The notes beneath the pieces were generated by a model, which was not told the origin of the DNA, did no database searches, and saw only the letters and a program-made list of their open reading frames with translations. Position numbers and translations under genes: made by a program. This document shows positions 24,057 through 35,200 of a DNA stretch of 64,000 nt, piece by piece. Numbering within the stretch: the first letter of the stretch is position 1; the number at the start of each line of letters is the position of its first letter. This DNA comes from Ancylostoma caninum (lineage: Eukaryota; Nematoda; Chromadorea; Rhabditida; Ancylostomatidae): contig JBAJFG010000096.1 in assembly GCA_037903475.1 (NCBI GenBank), forward strand, positions 1,054,001 to 1,118,000, given 5' to 3'.

Positions 24057-24735
24057 TTAGATATCACATAGTCTGAGATATGGATAGAGTTCGTTGGTTA
24101 TGGTGGGGCACTCCTCTTTGCGGTTCATTTTCGGATTTTTGGAATGAATCCAAAACGCCTCAAGAGTCTTGCGGGCAGAGATCTCAGTTTCAATTTCAAG
24201 GACTGTGGTCTCTACTTCGTAATCGACACCGTTGTGCACTCGCATTCGATGGCAACCTAGAGGGGTAGATGTACGAGAAGTCGATTTTCCCTCTAAATGC
24301 TCCTTGATTCGAACGCAGAGTGGCCGTGCAGTTTCACCAATGTATTCGTCACCACATGCCCTACATTTTATCATGTAGATGACACACGATTTCATGCAGT
24401 CGCCTTCTCTGCCAAACGGACAAATTACACAATCGGGTGTTGTGCAGAGACGGTCGTACATGCGGTTCCGAACCAGTTGGTTTTTCAAGTTCTTTGGTGG
24501 TATTTCTACAATCGTGACCAAATCGTCCAAATCTGCTCTCCTCAGACAGAGTCGCGTGACTCTGCTCACATCATCGGAGATGAACGGCATGCAAAACTGG
24601 ATTTTGTTTTGCGGACTGGTGTACCCCTTTCGCGTTTGATTGCCTCGTCGCCAACTATGAGATCCCCCCGGTTCGTAACCGTTAGAAATTGCGATAGCGG
24701 TAGCCAAGTCGAGTGACTCTTGTCTCTCCTCGCTG
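24057..24735 (-). pseudogene. GIY-YIG endonuclease part of the Penelope-like element
   Basis: The minus-strand frame reads through TTPDCVICPFGREGDC, a cysteine-containing linker, and then CVIYMIKCRACGDEYIGE, TARPLCVRIKEH and EAFWIHSKNP. In this domain the two halves VIYMIKC and EYIGET stand for GIY and YIG, the arginine of VRIKEH is the catalytic type, and a late glutamate is present. In Penelope-like elements this endonuclease follows the RT and nicks the target. It is in a different frame from the RT, with the shift around 24,700-24,730, so the pair is inactive as it stands. Confidence 0.85.
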
Positions 24736-25217
24736 CCTGAACAGACTCTCGCGTGCGGTCTTGAACATGTTGCCAATGATTGCTTTCTTCGTCCGTGCAG
24801 GATGAGCAGAGGAGCAATGGACAATGATGTTCTTATTACTTGGCTTTCGATACCACTTTGTTCGTAAGTTACCCCCGGAAATGTGGATCTGTACGTTTAA
24901 AAATGGAAGCCAGTCTTGCGTTGGTATTTCTCTCGTCAGCTTTATGTGCTCTGATTGTTGGTTCATCATCTCGAAGAATCTGTCCATTTCATTTTGAGTG
25001 GAGCAGATAATAAAGCAGTCGTCGATGTACCTACAATACAGAAGCGGTCGCGATTCTAGGATAGGAGTTTCTATTTTTGCCATGAAGGCAATGGCAAGTA
25101 CTGGTGCTAGACGTTGTCCCATAGCTAACCCTCTATTTTGTGCAAAGTAATTCCCAGACCATCTGAAAACTGTGCAGCTAAGACACTCTTTTAGTAGTGC
25201 CATTACATGTGCAATTG
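24697..25217 (-). pseudogene. Reverse transcriptase C-terminal half of the Penelope-like element
   Basis: The minus-strand frame contains GLAMGQRLAPVLA (motif B region, about 25,125) and YCRYIDDCF with the catalytic aspartate pair (about 25,030). Next come LPFLNVQI and KWYRKPSNKNIIVHCSSAHP (about 24,860). This order is typical of Penelope-like RTs just before the endonuclease. Motif A and everything before it are lost by 5' truncation. Confidence 0.85.
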
Positions 25218-25233
25218 ACAGTTTATATCTATG
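25218..25233. repeat. Target-site duplication of the Penelope-like element, right
   Basis: Exact copy of the 16 bases at 23,745-23,760. Confidence 0.85.
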
Positions 25234-25377
25234 TTATGGAGAAGAAGGAGGGAATACTTTGACTCTCACCACATCTTTAAAATTTGCTTGAATAGCTCGA
25301 TTCTGAGTTGATTACATTAGAAGATTTTATTTTCAGCGATGCCACTGATCTAATCAATTGGCCGCTACTATACATAT

Positions 25378-25536
25378 AGGAAACTCCAAACGTACGTAGA
25401 CAAGAGTCGAGATCGCGGCGCAGCTCTCATGGGCAGAGACGCAGGCGCACACTATGCTGAGCTCCCGTGACTCTGCCAAGAGAGCCGCGCCGCGGTCCTG
25501 ACTCTTGACTGCGTCCGTTTGGAGTTCTCTGTATGT
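25378..25536. mobile_element. Palindromic MITE-like element, family with ACTCCAAACG ends
   Basis: About 60-bp imperfect inverted arms start AACTCCAAACGTACG and include GACAAGAGTC, CGCGGCGC and GGCAGAG, around a ~35-bp loop. A half copy of the same sequence lies at 61,978-62,043. Confidence 0.65.
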
Positions 25537-25562
25537 ATTCATTGAGGTTCTACGAGTACATA

Positions 25563-27443
25563 ATGGGTTGATGAAAAAGTTCTGCAACACTTTTTATTTC
25601 CATTTCTAAAACGCAAAAGCAGCTTGACAGGTGGGCTCTTCTATCGGTATGAGGTAGTATGTTTTTGAAGCTTTCGAGTGATGGGCATACGAGGGAAGCT
25701 CTATCAGTGTCCAAGTAATAATGCCTTCGGCCAGTCGAGTCTCACTTCGCTCCTTTGTCTATTATGGTTTCCTGCAAGGACATGCTGTAAGAAGCGCCGA
25801 CGCCAATATATGTGCTGCATTTGAAGAGACCGGTGTTTATCATTCGATGGCTCCTCGTACCAGGGCTTCGAGTCTGACGAAATGATGCTTGAAAATCACT
25901 CACTGTCTGGACGTGCGTCGACCGTTAGTCGACCGTCGATTTGCGGTACAACCCGAGGACGAGGTCAGATGCCGACAACTGCAAGTTGGCGAGGGCACTC
26001 CATTGCAAATATGCGACCGTCATCACTCATCCTCGCTTTCTCGGTTTTAGCGAAGTTCTCCGGACATGAATACCTCGTGTGTTGTGCGAATCTGATAAGT
26101 CATGCCGGGTGAGCACCGAGGAGTCGCTGTCTCCTAGTCCACATGGGAAGGACTTTCTAAAGGATATTGTAAGTGGGGTGGATGCTTCTTCCTGTACGCG
26201 AACAATGCACAGCAGCGCCAGCGGAGTCCGTGTCCGGAATCACTTCCAAAACATTCAAAGCAGACTCGTCCAAAAAGAGAGTTTTCCCATGTTGACGGTG
26301 GAGCCACAAGGAATGCTTCACTAAGATTTCCTAAGTAATGGCACAACAATGATGGTGGAGCTCTGTGCTACCCGACCCTAGAAGTTGGCAGGTGCCATCC
26401 ACGAAAAACGCACAGAACGAGCAAATGTTCATTTCCTGCAAGATGCCTAGGTCGGGAAGTCAACATGATGAACGACCTCGCTCCAGAGCTGGGCAGGAGG
26501 AAACGAGCGGCTTGGGGAGCTTACAAGAGCATCGAGGACGTAGTGAAGAAGACGAAGAACACCAGGCTCCGTGCCCACCTCTTCAACACAACCGTTCTCC
26601 CTGCTTTGACCTACGCCTAAGAAACCTGGGCGTTGCGCAAGCAGGATGAGAATGCGGTTAGCGTCGTCGAACGCTCCATCGAGAGGGTGATGCTAGGAAT
26701 AACCCGCCTCACGCAAGTGAGGGCTGGAATACGGAGCTCCACCCTCCGTCAACAATCGAAGATCAGGGACGCCGCCGCTTACGCCAAGTTGAGTAAGGTT
26801 AGGTGGGCCGGGCACGTGTTGCGTTTTAACGACAACCGTTGGACAAGAGCCGTCAGCGACTGGACTCCACGGGACGTTAAGCGCACGACAGGAAGACCAC
26901 CGACCCGATGGTCAGACTTCTTCACGAAGTCCTTCAAGGATAGATACGATGCTCTCCGTGTCCCTCGAACGGACAGAATCCACTGGACAAGTCTGGCTCG
27001 CGAGAGGGACAAATGGAAGGATGCTGGCGCCCGCTCGGTATACCCGAAGATCAACGGGAGTCAAGGTGATCAAGGTGATGCTCAAGTGCACTTTGCAAAC
27101 GCAGGTCGTGAGAAAACTCAGAATCTCGGTTAAAGATTTCTGTCACTCCTATCGTATTCGACAGACCTGGCCCTGTCGGACTGTCACCTTTTCTGACCAT
27201 GAGCAACCATCTATGGAAAATGAGGCCTGGCAATCAACAGGGCCTCGAAAATGAGGTGTTCAAGTTTCTCGATCCACAGCCTCCTGCATTTTGGCAGGAA
27301 GGAACAGAGAAGCTGTCCAAAAGATGGGCAAGGTTGCCAAACAGTAATGGTAAGTGTACCATTGATTGAGATTTTGTTTTAATCAAGGAAACCATTTCTA
27401 AAGAATTCGTTGTGAGTGTTGCAGAATTTTTCATCAACCCAAT
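25563..27443 (+). mobile_element. Mariner-like transposon with an RTE insertion
   Basis: The left end GGGTTGATGAAAAAGTTCTG and right end CAGAATTTTTCATCAACCC are inverted (about 28 bp including CAACAC). Between them, broken plus-strand frames give mariner transposase pieces: YANNAQQRQ near 26,200; DLALSD with the last catalytic aspartate near 27,170; and FWQEG and LSKRWA near 27,290-27,330. The middle is interrupted by an RTE fragment (26,395-27,078). TA duplications could not be fixed because the end bases are ambiguous. Inactive. Confidence 0.8.
26395..27078 (+). pseudogene. RTE-type LINE 3' fragment inside the mariner
   Basis: From about 26,448 the plus-strand frame reads LGREVNMMNDLAPELGRR, KSIEDVVKKTKNTRLRAHLF, a TAA stop at 26,618, then ERSIERVMLGITRL, KVRWAGHVLRFNDNRWTRAV and RPPTRWSDFF. 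This is the conserved C-terminus of nematode RTE retrotransposons. It ends in the short repeat TCAAGGTGATCAAGGTGAT (about 27,060-27,078), the usual RTE tail. It is 5'-truncated, with a stop and an early frameshift. It splits the mariner transposase, so it arrived later. Confidence 0.85.
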
Positions 27444-27493
27444 TGTTGACCTGTCTAGATTACTTTCTGGCTGTTACCCATTCTGTGAAGCTG

Positions 27494-28183
27494 ACAAGGG
27501 AGGTGCATAAGGCCCGGCTCGCAGATAGAAATGAAACCTATCTGGCTTGAATTTTTGTTTGAGCTTGGGTATTACACTATGTATTTCATTACTGCCCTCG
27601 GCTTCGATAAGTAGAAATCCCACCACATCGCCGCCTGCGTTCCTTCCATCTGTCAGCGACGGGGCGGACGAATGGGAAAGATACTAGACTATTGGGCAGA
27701 ACGTTGAGCGTTTGAACCTCACCATGAGTACCTTGTTTTTTGTTCCTCCTATGTTCCTTGTTAAAATTAAATTTAAAAGGTTAGAAGACAACACCTACAC
27801 TCACTGACGTACCATCCATGGAATAACTACACTATATTAAACGAAGTTGACTCCTGTAATTATTCCGTGGCTGGTACGTCACTAAGGATCGGTATTGTCT
27901 TCTAACCTTTCAAATTTGATTTCAACACCATAGGAAAGAACCAAAAACAAAGATGCAAAACGTATGCTCATGACGAGGTTCAAGCCTTCGACTCTTCGCC
28001 ACACCGCCACACCTTCGCTGAAGGGCGGGTGCTGCAACGCATATAGTAAAGTGGTGGGATTTCCATTCTTTTGGAGCCGAGGGCGGTAATGAAATGTATA
28101 CTGTAGCACCTTCTCAAACAAAGGTTCAAGCCTGATAGGTTCTATTCCGAAATTGCGAGCCTGGCCTCTTGCTCCTCCCTTGT
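27494..28183. mobile_element. Large inverted-repeat element, family with GAGGCCAGGCTCGC ends
   Basis: Two arms of about 330 bp (27,494-27,830 and 27,848-28,183) are inverted copies separated by only a short loop. Shared landmarks are AAGGGAG, GCCAGGCTCGC, GGCTTGAA, CATTACCGCCCTCGGCT and AGGTTAGAAGACAA. A second, less palindromic copy lies at 46,703-47,800 in an intron of the DUF229 gene. No coding sequence. Confidence 0.75.
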
Positions 28184-30645
28184 GAGTACTGCGCTCACTG
28201 GGTCGGCTTAGCAATCAACGCTTTTGCGGGTAATTCGACAGATTGGAGGGAGATGGCTTGGTGACGAGAGTTATTGACGGCGTAGGGCCCCCTTCCCTTT
28301 CCCCATAAAAAAGGTGGAAGGCTAGCATGCGCTTTTTCTTCCTGAGTATTGCTTTAAAGCCACCTAGCCGGCTTTACACTTCGATTTGGTGACCTTTTGC
28401 TTTCAGGTCAGCTGTGAATCTCGCTGTAATACTGCAAGCGCTTGAAGCAACTGTACAAGCTCGCACGATCGCATCATTACAGTGATTTTCATTGTGTTCC
28501 TTGCATGATTTTCCGCAATTTTATGGGACCCTTCCTGACGTTTGGGCATCTCAGGCTGATATCGTAATATATCAGCGCCATGTGATCTCTCTGGTTACCC
28601 GGTGATATTAGAAATTCTCTCAGGTCTCTCGGTGTTATTGCCTGAGAAAGAACACTCGGTGCGCGAAGTTGCATCCTGTTCGTTCCATTTCCATAATCCT
28701 TTTAAAACGCAGTGGATCAAAAATCCGAATAGGATACCGGGGATTTTGGTTGACCGGTTTACATATCTATCTAGAGCCTGGGTATTATTTTCCTGTTAAC
28801 CACGAAATTCATTGTTTTTTAGTTGTGAGGATTTCGTCGCGTATCGCGCGCGATGCCGTCTGCGGTGAGGTGCTCGATACGCGGCGCTTCGTCTCACCGA
28901 TTTTTTGTGGTATACCGTTTTAACGAATTTATAGCCATGGAACGAAAAGAACACAACTTTGAGAGTTGGGTGCTGTGTTGTACTACAGCTCTGTTCACCT
29001 GTGTTCACTGCTAAATACAGAGCAGTAACGGATGTATGTAGAATTGGAATGGGAGGGAAAGGACATAGAAAAAGAGTGGCTTCTTCACCACTTTTGGGAC
29101 CCGGAAAAAAGAATAGAAATTCCAACGACGTTGAGTTAAATATTAAATAGTTAATTATAAAATACGTAAAGGATGGTAACAAAAATGAACAATTAGAAAT
29201 AACCCAATACAAAGTTGTTAATTATTTTGTGAAGTGTTTTTAAAAAATTTGGCGGTCCGGAAAGTAGGCGCCGTTCTACGTCTTTCACAGATGTGTGCGT
29301 ATGCTCGATGATCTCCAGTTACTGAAGGTAGTCGGTTTTTATGATGCCTTTTAATGGGAGGTTTTCCTGGAACCTGTTTCTCTGCTAATTTGTGTTCCAG
29401 AAGAATCAGAAAACTGCTTCCGAGAATCAACGAAGTGGACTGAAATAGTTCCATAGGATCGAATTGGAGCGCAGTAAAGGATAACTTCTATTGCAAATAT
29501 TAATGCTCGTGTACGAGCGCTTTTTGAGAAACAACTCTATAAAGACCATACGTCAAAGTTCAAAGAAAATATTCGTCAGTCGAAGTTGGAAAAATACCCG
29601 TTATGAGAAAGAGCCAAAGTCACTGTCGATTTGTGTTATCCAGTCGCATTTTCATAAAGGAGCTTGAAGTACGAAATACGAGGGTTTCCGGGAACGTATT
29701 TAAACGCACCGACGAAAGATATTTCAAAAAAAAAATTCGGAATTTATTCAATTGGCATCAATTATTTACATTGTGTAAATAGGTGTAACACAATGTGAGC
29801 TCCTGTTTCTTCACGTTATTGTGTTGTTTCATCAGTTCTATCCTTCTGAAAAAACTTCCTTCGAAATTAAATAACTTCGATGAGAAATAGAATTAAACAA
29901 TGGCATGCTGATGATTATGGTGGACGACCTTTCTTTAGCTTCTAGAAGCGTCCATGCCCTCCCTCGCTCCAGGAGCAGTCCAGTTCGGGCTGAAAACGCA
30001 CCAACACTGCTGTCTCTTAGTGCTGAGTACCAGTGACGTTTTTTTTTTTCCGAGGAGACCTTTCAGGTGAGGGAAGCAGGTGGCACTATGAGTGGCCTAA
30101 GCTTCGCGAGAAAGCTGCAGAAGAAATGAAAACCTTGTCGTTTCTGTGCATTTCAGTTTCTGCTTCCATTGAAACAGTGCCAGTCCCATTTTTCCAATTA
30201 TAGACAAGTATTCCTGCAGAGATCTGGTCTGGACGGGGAGTAATTTCCTGTTCTAATTACTCCCTAAACTTACGTAGCTAAATAAGACCATCATCTGCTT
30301 GCACCATCAGAGAACCTCTAGGCTGAAAGAAACATTGCTGATGGTTGCTTTATGGAACCAGCACACTTAGGATTCTTCCAGTTAAAGCCAGCCTTCTTTC
30401 AAATTGACAGAGACATTGAGCTGCCTCTTAAATATCGCAAGATTGTCTGAATATTACGAAAGTATTAGCTGGTGATTCTGGGTTTATTAGAATTTGAAAC
30501 AGAAGTTGTCTAAGGGACAGAACCTATGAATCAACCTAACATTTTGGGTTCCTGCCATTTGTCAAAGCTTCACTTGTTCACTTGTCGGTTCTAGTTTTGC
30601 GTTTTCAATAGTTCATTTTTTTTTACATATTTTCACTATTTTCGT
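28184..30645. other. Unassigned stretch
   Basis: No gene, RNA or element ends recognised. Frames at 28,489-29,454 on both strands (60-138 codons) carry no domain. The 29,680-30,110 part has the look of an old DNA transposon but could not be assigned. Confidence 0.4.
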
Positions 30646-30649
30646 CCAC

Positions 30650-31086
30650 TTGTCGGGAAAGGCATGTCTACTTGGGTGATCGATTCATCGATTCTTAATA
30701 ATTTTCGGTCACGAGTCAATGAGCATATGTCCACCTAGGTTCCGAATACACTGAACACTAATATAGCAACCATTTTGCAATAGTACATCGATTTATTGAT
30801 TTCATCGCTTCTTTTCCTGCCTTTGGACAGGGACGAGTAAGAAAGCGCTCACTGGATTAATAGCTATACGCCTAAGTATGGATATGGCAAGTGTTTCTCA
30901 AGAAGTTTTCATAGAAGTAACGTTTCGTTTGCATGTCGGTGAAAAAACGGGTTTCTCGTCAATGACATGCTGACCTACCAAAATTATGAGCATTTTCAAT
31001 GAATTCTCCCGCAGTAGCAGTTGTCCTCATCAGTATGAAATAGTGGGGGTAGTAAAACACCCAAGCGAACCGAGTATGCCGTCCAG
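30650..31086 (+). mobile_element. Helitron A 3' fragment
   Basis: Diverged ~117-bp units lead to the Helitron A 3' module AAAACACCCAAGCGAACCGAG followed by TATGCCGTCCAG and T. The terminal CTAG has become CCAG. No 5' end is present. Confidence 0.7.
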
Positions 31087-31140
31087 TTTGAAATAAAATC
31101 GATGCGTGACGCATGCCAGAGAGAACACCGATCAATCTAT

Positions 31141-31943
31141 GGCCCGTATGCGTGAACATCCCCGCAGGGGAAGAGATCGGCTGTTAAGCATTGCAGCGAT
31201 CCCCCAGCGGGGTTCACGCACATCCCCTCTCTCGATCCCCGTATGCATGAAGCGACGGATCCCCTGAGGGCGGGGATGTACATCCCCTACGAAGAGTAGG
31301 GGTTCGAGAGTGGATCACTCTCAGCAATCTACTGTTTCTTCTCAGAAATTCAAGTTTTTTTTCAGGAATTGCAAACTTTTCGACGGCTGTCTACCCAACT
31401 TAAATGTTTTTTTCAATTCTTCATGTGCACGATCCATTTTCTAGTGTCTACTATTTCCCCTTTGAATGTATCTGTTGCACCTTTCTTCTTTGTAACCAAA
31501 CTTCATAATTTGAACTTAACTTTATAATTTAAGATTTATAATCAGTGTATTCCGTCTTTAATGGTATTTTTAAACTCTGTTTCAATGGTTAGGCCACGGA
31601 TGTAGCTGTCCGAGAAAGATAAGCCACGCAATTGGCGCAGTAGAGTCACAAGCATCGCTACCAATGAAGTAAACCATGAAAATGTTCGAAAATGTGGGAA
31701 AAAATGAATTCGCATGCTTTAAAGATCAAACTATTTCGACCCCAGCACCACTTCTACATGATATATCGATGCAGAGGACGTGATTGAACAGAGCGCGCAA
31801 ACAGCACGCGCAAGGGATGCATCTCCTCCCCTCAGAATGTTTCATGCATAGCAAGGAGCCCCACTGGGTAGGGGACGGGACCGCTCCCGTGAGGATGCGC
31901 ATCCCCTCCCCTCCCCAGCGGGGATGTTGATGCATACGGGCCC
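31141..31943. mobile_element. Inverted-repeat element ending GGCCCGTATGC, next to a splice acceptor
   Basis: GGCCCGTATGCGTGAACATCC at 31,141 faces the inverse of GGATGTTGATGCATACGGGCC ending at about 31,942. Internal GC-rich CCCCGC and GGATCCCC motifs also pair. It is about 800 bp and non-coding. Its right end is about 25 bases from the acceptor of the first confident DUF229 exon. Confidence 0.65.
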
Positions 31944-31967
31944 ATTTATCTTTTTATCCTCATCTAG

Positions 31968-32205
31968 CAGGAGAGTTCGCAGCTTAGAAATACTGCATCA
32001 TGTCCAATATGAGCAGTGGGAGTTATTACAGCTTTCCATCCAGCATTCGTATAGAATTGCTTTTCTTGATCGACTTTATTCAGTGCTCGACGATGGGCCC
32101 AACAATTCTCCGCAGGACATCTTCGACACCTGTCCCTTCGTTGCGCCTGATCCTTGGGATCCAGAGATTCTCAACTACATCGATGTGAAATACGGATTTT
32201 TCAAC
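31968..32205 (+). CDS. DUF229 gene, exon A
   Basis: The acceptor is CTCATCTAG|CAG|G, with cleavage after 31,967 or 31,970. The donor is TTCAAC|GTATGT. The exon encodes a helical stretch, then DTCPFVAPDPWDPEILNYID, the typical start of the DUF229 N-terminal module. It ends in phase 0. The upstream exon, probably with a signal anchor, is not securely identified. Confidence 0.85.
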
Positions 32206-35200
32206 GTATGTGTTGCACACATTACTTTACAGTCTTAATGGAAATAGTCGAAAGCTGTTCTCTTGTTTACCTACATTATTTATTGCAGTGACTGCTGCTG
32301 AAAGCAGTAGACAGCTTGGCACTGTATTTATTGAGCGTCATATGATAGCGTGAAGCCGCTCACTGTTGTTGAGCAAACTGAAGTCATGAGTATCACAAAA
32401 CGTAGCCCTTGCATCGTATTACAATAACCAGAGCGCTCTTCGTAAAACCTGCCCTTGACTGCCGCAGTTTTTTTTCTTTGTAATGCGCTCATTCCGCCAC
32501 AACTATAGTTATTCGGAATGCTTGAGAAGTTACGCCTGACCCCTAAATAATCTCGCATGAATTCATGCAAGGCAAGCAAGCGTTTTTCCTAGCGTTTCTG
32601 ACATTTTCATTCGATAATTCTTAAACGACACAGTTGCATTCGAACCTGAAAGGACATCCAGCACATGCTTTGCGAGATGTGTTTGGTTTGAGAGAGCCGC
32701 AAAAGTTTGAGAGATGCTACGTATAGTGCTGTGCACTGAGACAGAAGGATCTCCGCAACGCTTGTGCTCTTCCATGTCCTTATCTCTAACAAGAAGATCA
32801 TTGATTAAGATGTTAGACATAACTGCTCATCATAGTCGAATGATGTCTTCAACCATCTCTAAAATGTCGACCCCTGATCTGCTTGCTGGAGATGACGACG
32901 TGGAGTCGACGTAGAGGATTCGACAAAAGAATCTCGCCAAAAGTTGCTTTAACTAACATCTGGATTGAGCCGAAGGGGATTTTCAAGAGCATTGAAGCCT
33001 TGGCGGGCTTCCTAACAACAGCTCACCTTGGGCATAGACTCATTTCTGCTGGGTTGGGTAATAAGTTCGTTCGGCTTTTTGTGGGCATCAAAACTACTGT
33101 TTTTCGCAACTTCAATTACGACAAGTGAGTTATATAGCTCATTTCCTCTTCTCCTGACGCTTATACGTTTCATTCGGAAATTTCGCTATTCGAATATTCG
33201 AATAATTCGAAAATCGAAATATTTGATTGTTCGAATATTTGAATTATTCGGAAGTGAAAATATTCGACTATTCGAATATTCGAATTATTCGAAAAGTCAA
33301 AATACTCGATTATTCGAATATTCGAGTATCCATGATTCGGGTAGTCGGTTTAATGATAAAATTGCCGTGACTCATGGATCACATATTATGATTTACCCTC
33401 AGCAACTGACTGAATGCGAACGACAAGCATGCTTCATTATTCATTTATTATTTTTCACTGATTGCTTCTTGAATCCCCACTACAATAGCGTGAGAAACAG
33501 AGTGGAAAAATGTAATTGCTGTATACGTTAGTACCTCGAATCATATTTATGTTCACTTTATTTATGTGAACAGCAGTGGCGGACGCAGAAATTGGGCGGG
33601 AAGGGGAGGGGGTGGGAGAAAATTGGGGTCTCGGCAACTTCGGCGATGCTGGTGGAGAATAAAAAATTCAAGAATATCAGTTGTAATATTGAATACTCAC
33701 TATACATAATTGAAAAAATAATAAACAATCAAAAATAAATTGCTGCACAGTTCTCATCTATTTTGTAAAAAGAAGTAGCGTGATTCCAAAAATTCGGTGA
33801 CCCATCCTCGGGCAAGGGAGGTTAGGCGTCCCTTTCCATCCGCCACTGGTCCATTGCTATCCCATTATCACCATTTTGGAGCAGTCCATAGCGACATTCT
33901 CTGTCACTTATTTAACGGGTAACCACCTTATTTCCTTGTCTTACTTCATGACCTCGGAGAAGAGATCGTAGTGACGCGAGAAGCATGACAAGTTAGAAAA
34001 TGAAGACGGGGTGTGAGCATTGCCCACCAGACTGTTGCAGACAACGTCCCGAAAGACGAGTCAAAAAGTACCTCGGAACATTCCGGGAATAGCTCGTCAA
34101 GCGAAGCAAGAGTCTGTTCATAGTTCAGACACGCAAATGAGATGGGACCTCACTTTAATGTATACCACCGGAAGTGTTATTTTGAAAACGTGCATTTCTA
34201 TATATTCGCACATGGCAAGACTGGTTTACCTATTTTCTGTGGATTAATACCACTTCTAAAACAATAGCATTCATTTATTCAAATATTTCGAAATTTTCTT
34301 TATTCGGATATTCGAATAATTCGAAAAACTGAAATATTCGATTATTCGAATATTCGAAAGAAAAATTCGAATACTAATGTATACTAACGCTATCACGGAC
34401 AGGTCAGCTGCTCGGTTTCGTTAGGTCCCCGATAGGGCGCAGACATTCCCGAAACAGAACTAAACAAAATTCACTTGCTTAGTCGTGCAAGACATGGGTG
34501 AGACGAAAGTAAACATTTCTCTAACTAGGACCGGAGTGGTGGACTGAGAAGGAGTCGTCAAACCTTGGATTGTCTGCAATATTAAGAGGGAAAGAAAGGC
34601 TAGGAATTGTGCTCAAAAGTAGATGTGAGGGGCTACAGGTTACGCACGAGGCTGGCTGTCATGTATAGAGTTGAGCACGTGAGAAGCCGACATTCAAGGT
34701 TAAGGGTATTGCCGAAACATTAGCGAATAACTCAATAATCAACGTCGTGTGTGGCTTACCAAGAAATCTAGACAATTGCTGACATGGTTAAGGATATTAT
34801 GAATTAAGTTCAATTGATTTGATTTAGGGCTGGATTTGGTGCTTCAACACACTATGATTCGATGAGATTAGGTGAGAAAAAACCCTAAACATACAGTAGC
34901 GAGCAAAAAGATTGCAACTTCTGGTTTTTCGTCTACAGTTTCTCTCGAAGCAGATCATGAAAGCTCAAATTCTTGAGAGAGTTGTGCATACTCAAAGGCG
35001 ATAGAAATGAGTTGACGCGCGCTCACTCCATAGACTTCCTGTTTTTTTTTTTTGAAGAAATTTTTTTCCGTAAAGGTCGAAATCTGTAATTTGTCAGCAG
35101 CCGCAATGTCCCGCAAAATGGTATTTGTTGTTGGTATCTGACCACTAATTGGACCCTTGCAGCAGAATGAATCTGCATATGCTAGAAAGTATGCATGCGC

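Larger units (their letters stand above)
23761..25217 (-). mobile_element. Penelope-like retroelement, 5'-truncated
   Basis: The unit lies between two perfect 16-bp direct repeats and carries, on the minus strand, the C-terminal part of a Penelope-like reverse transcriptase, a GIY-YIG endonuclease, and a 3' tail with a hammerhead-like motif. The 5' part of the RT is missing at the upstream target duplication, as expected for incomplete reverse transcription. The intact duplication suggests a fairly recent insertion even though the reading frame is shifted once. Confidence 0.85.

Noticed and set aside
32563..32820. 85-codon minus-strand ORF in the DUF229 intron
   Set aside because: Even composition but no known motif, and neighbouring frames do not continue it.
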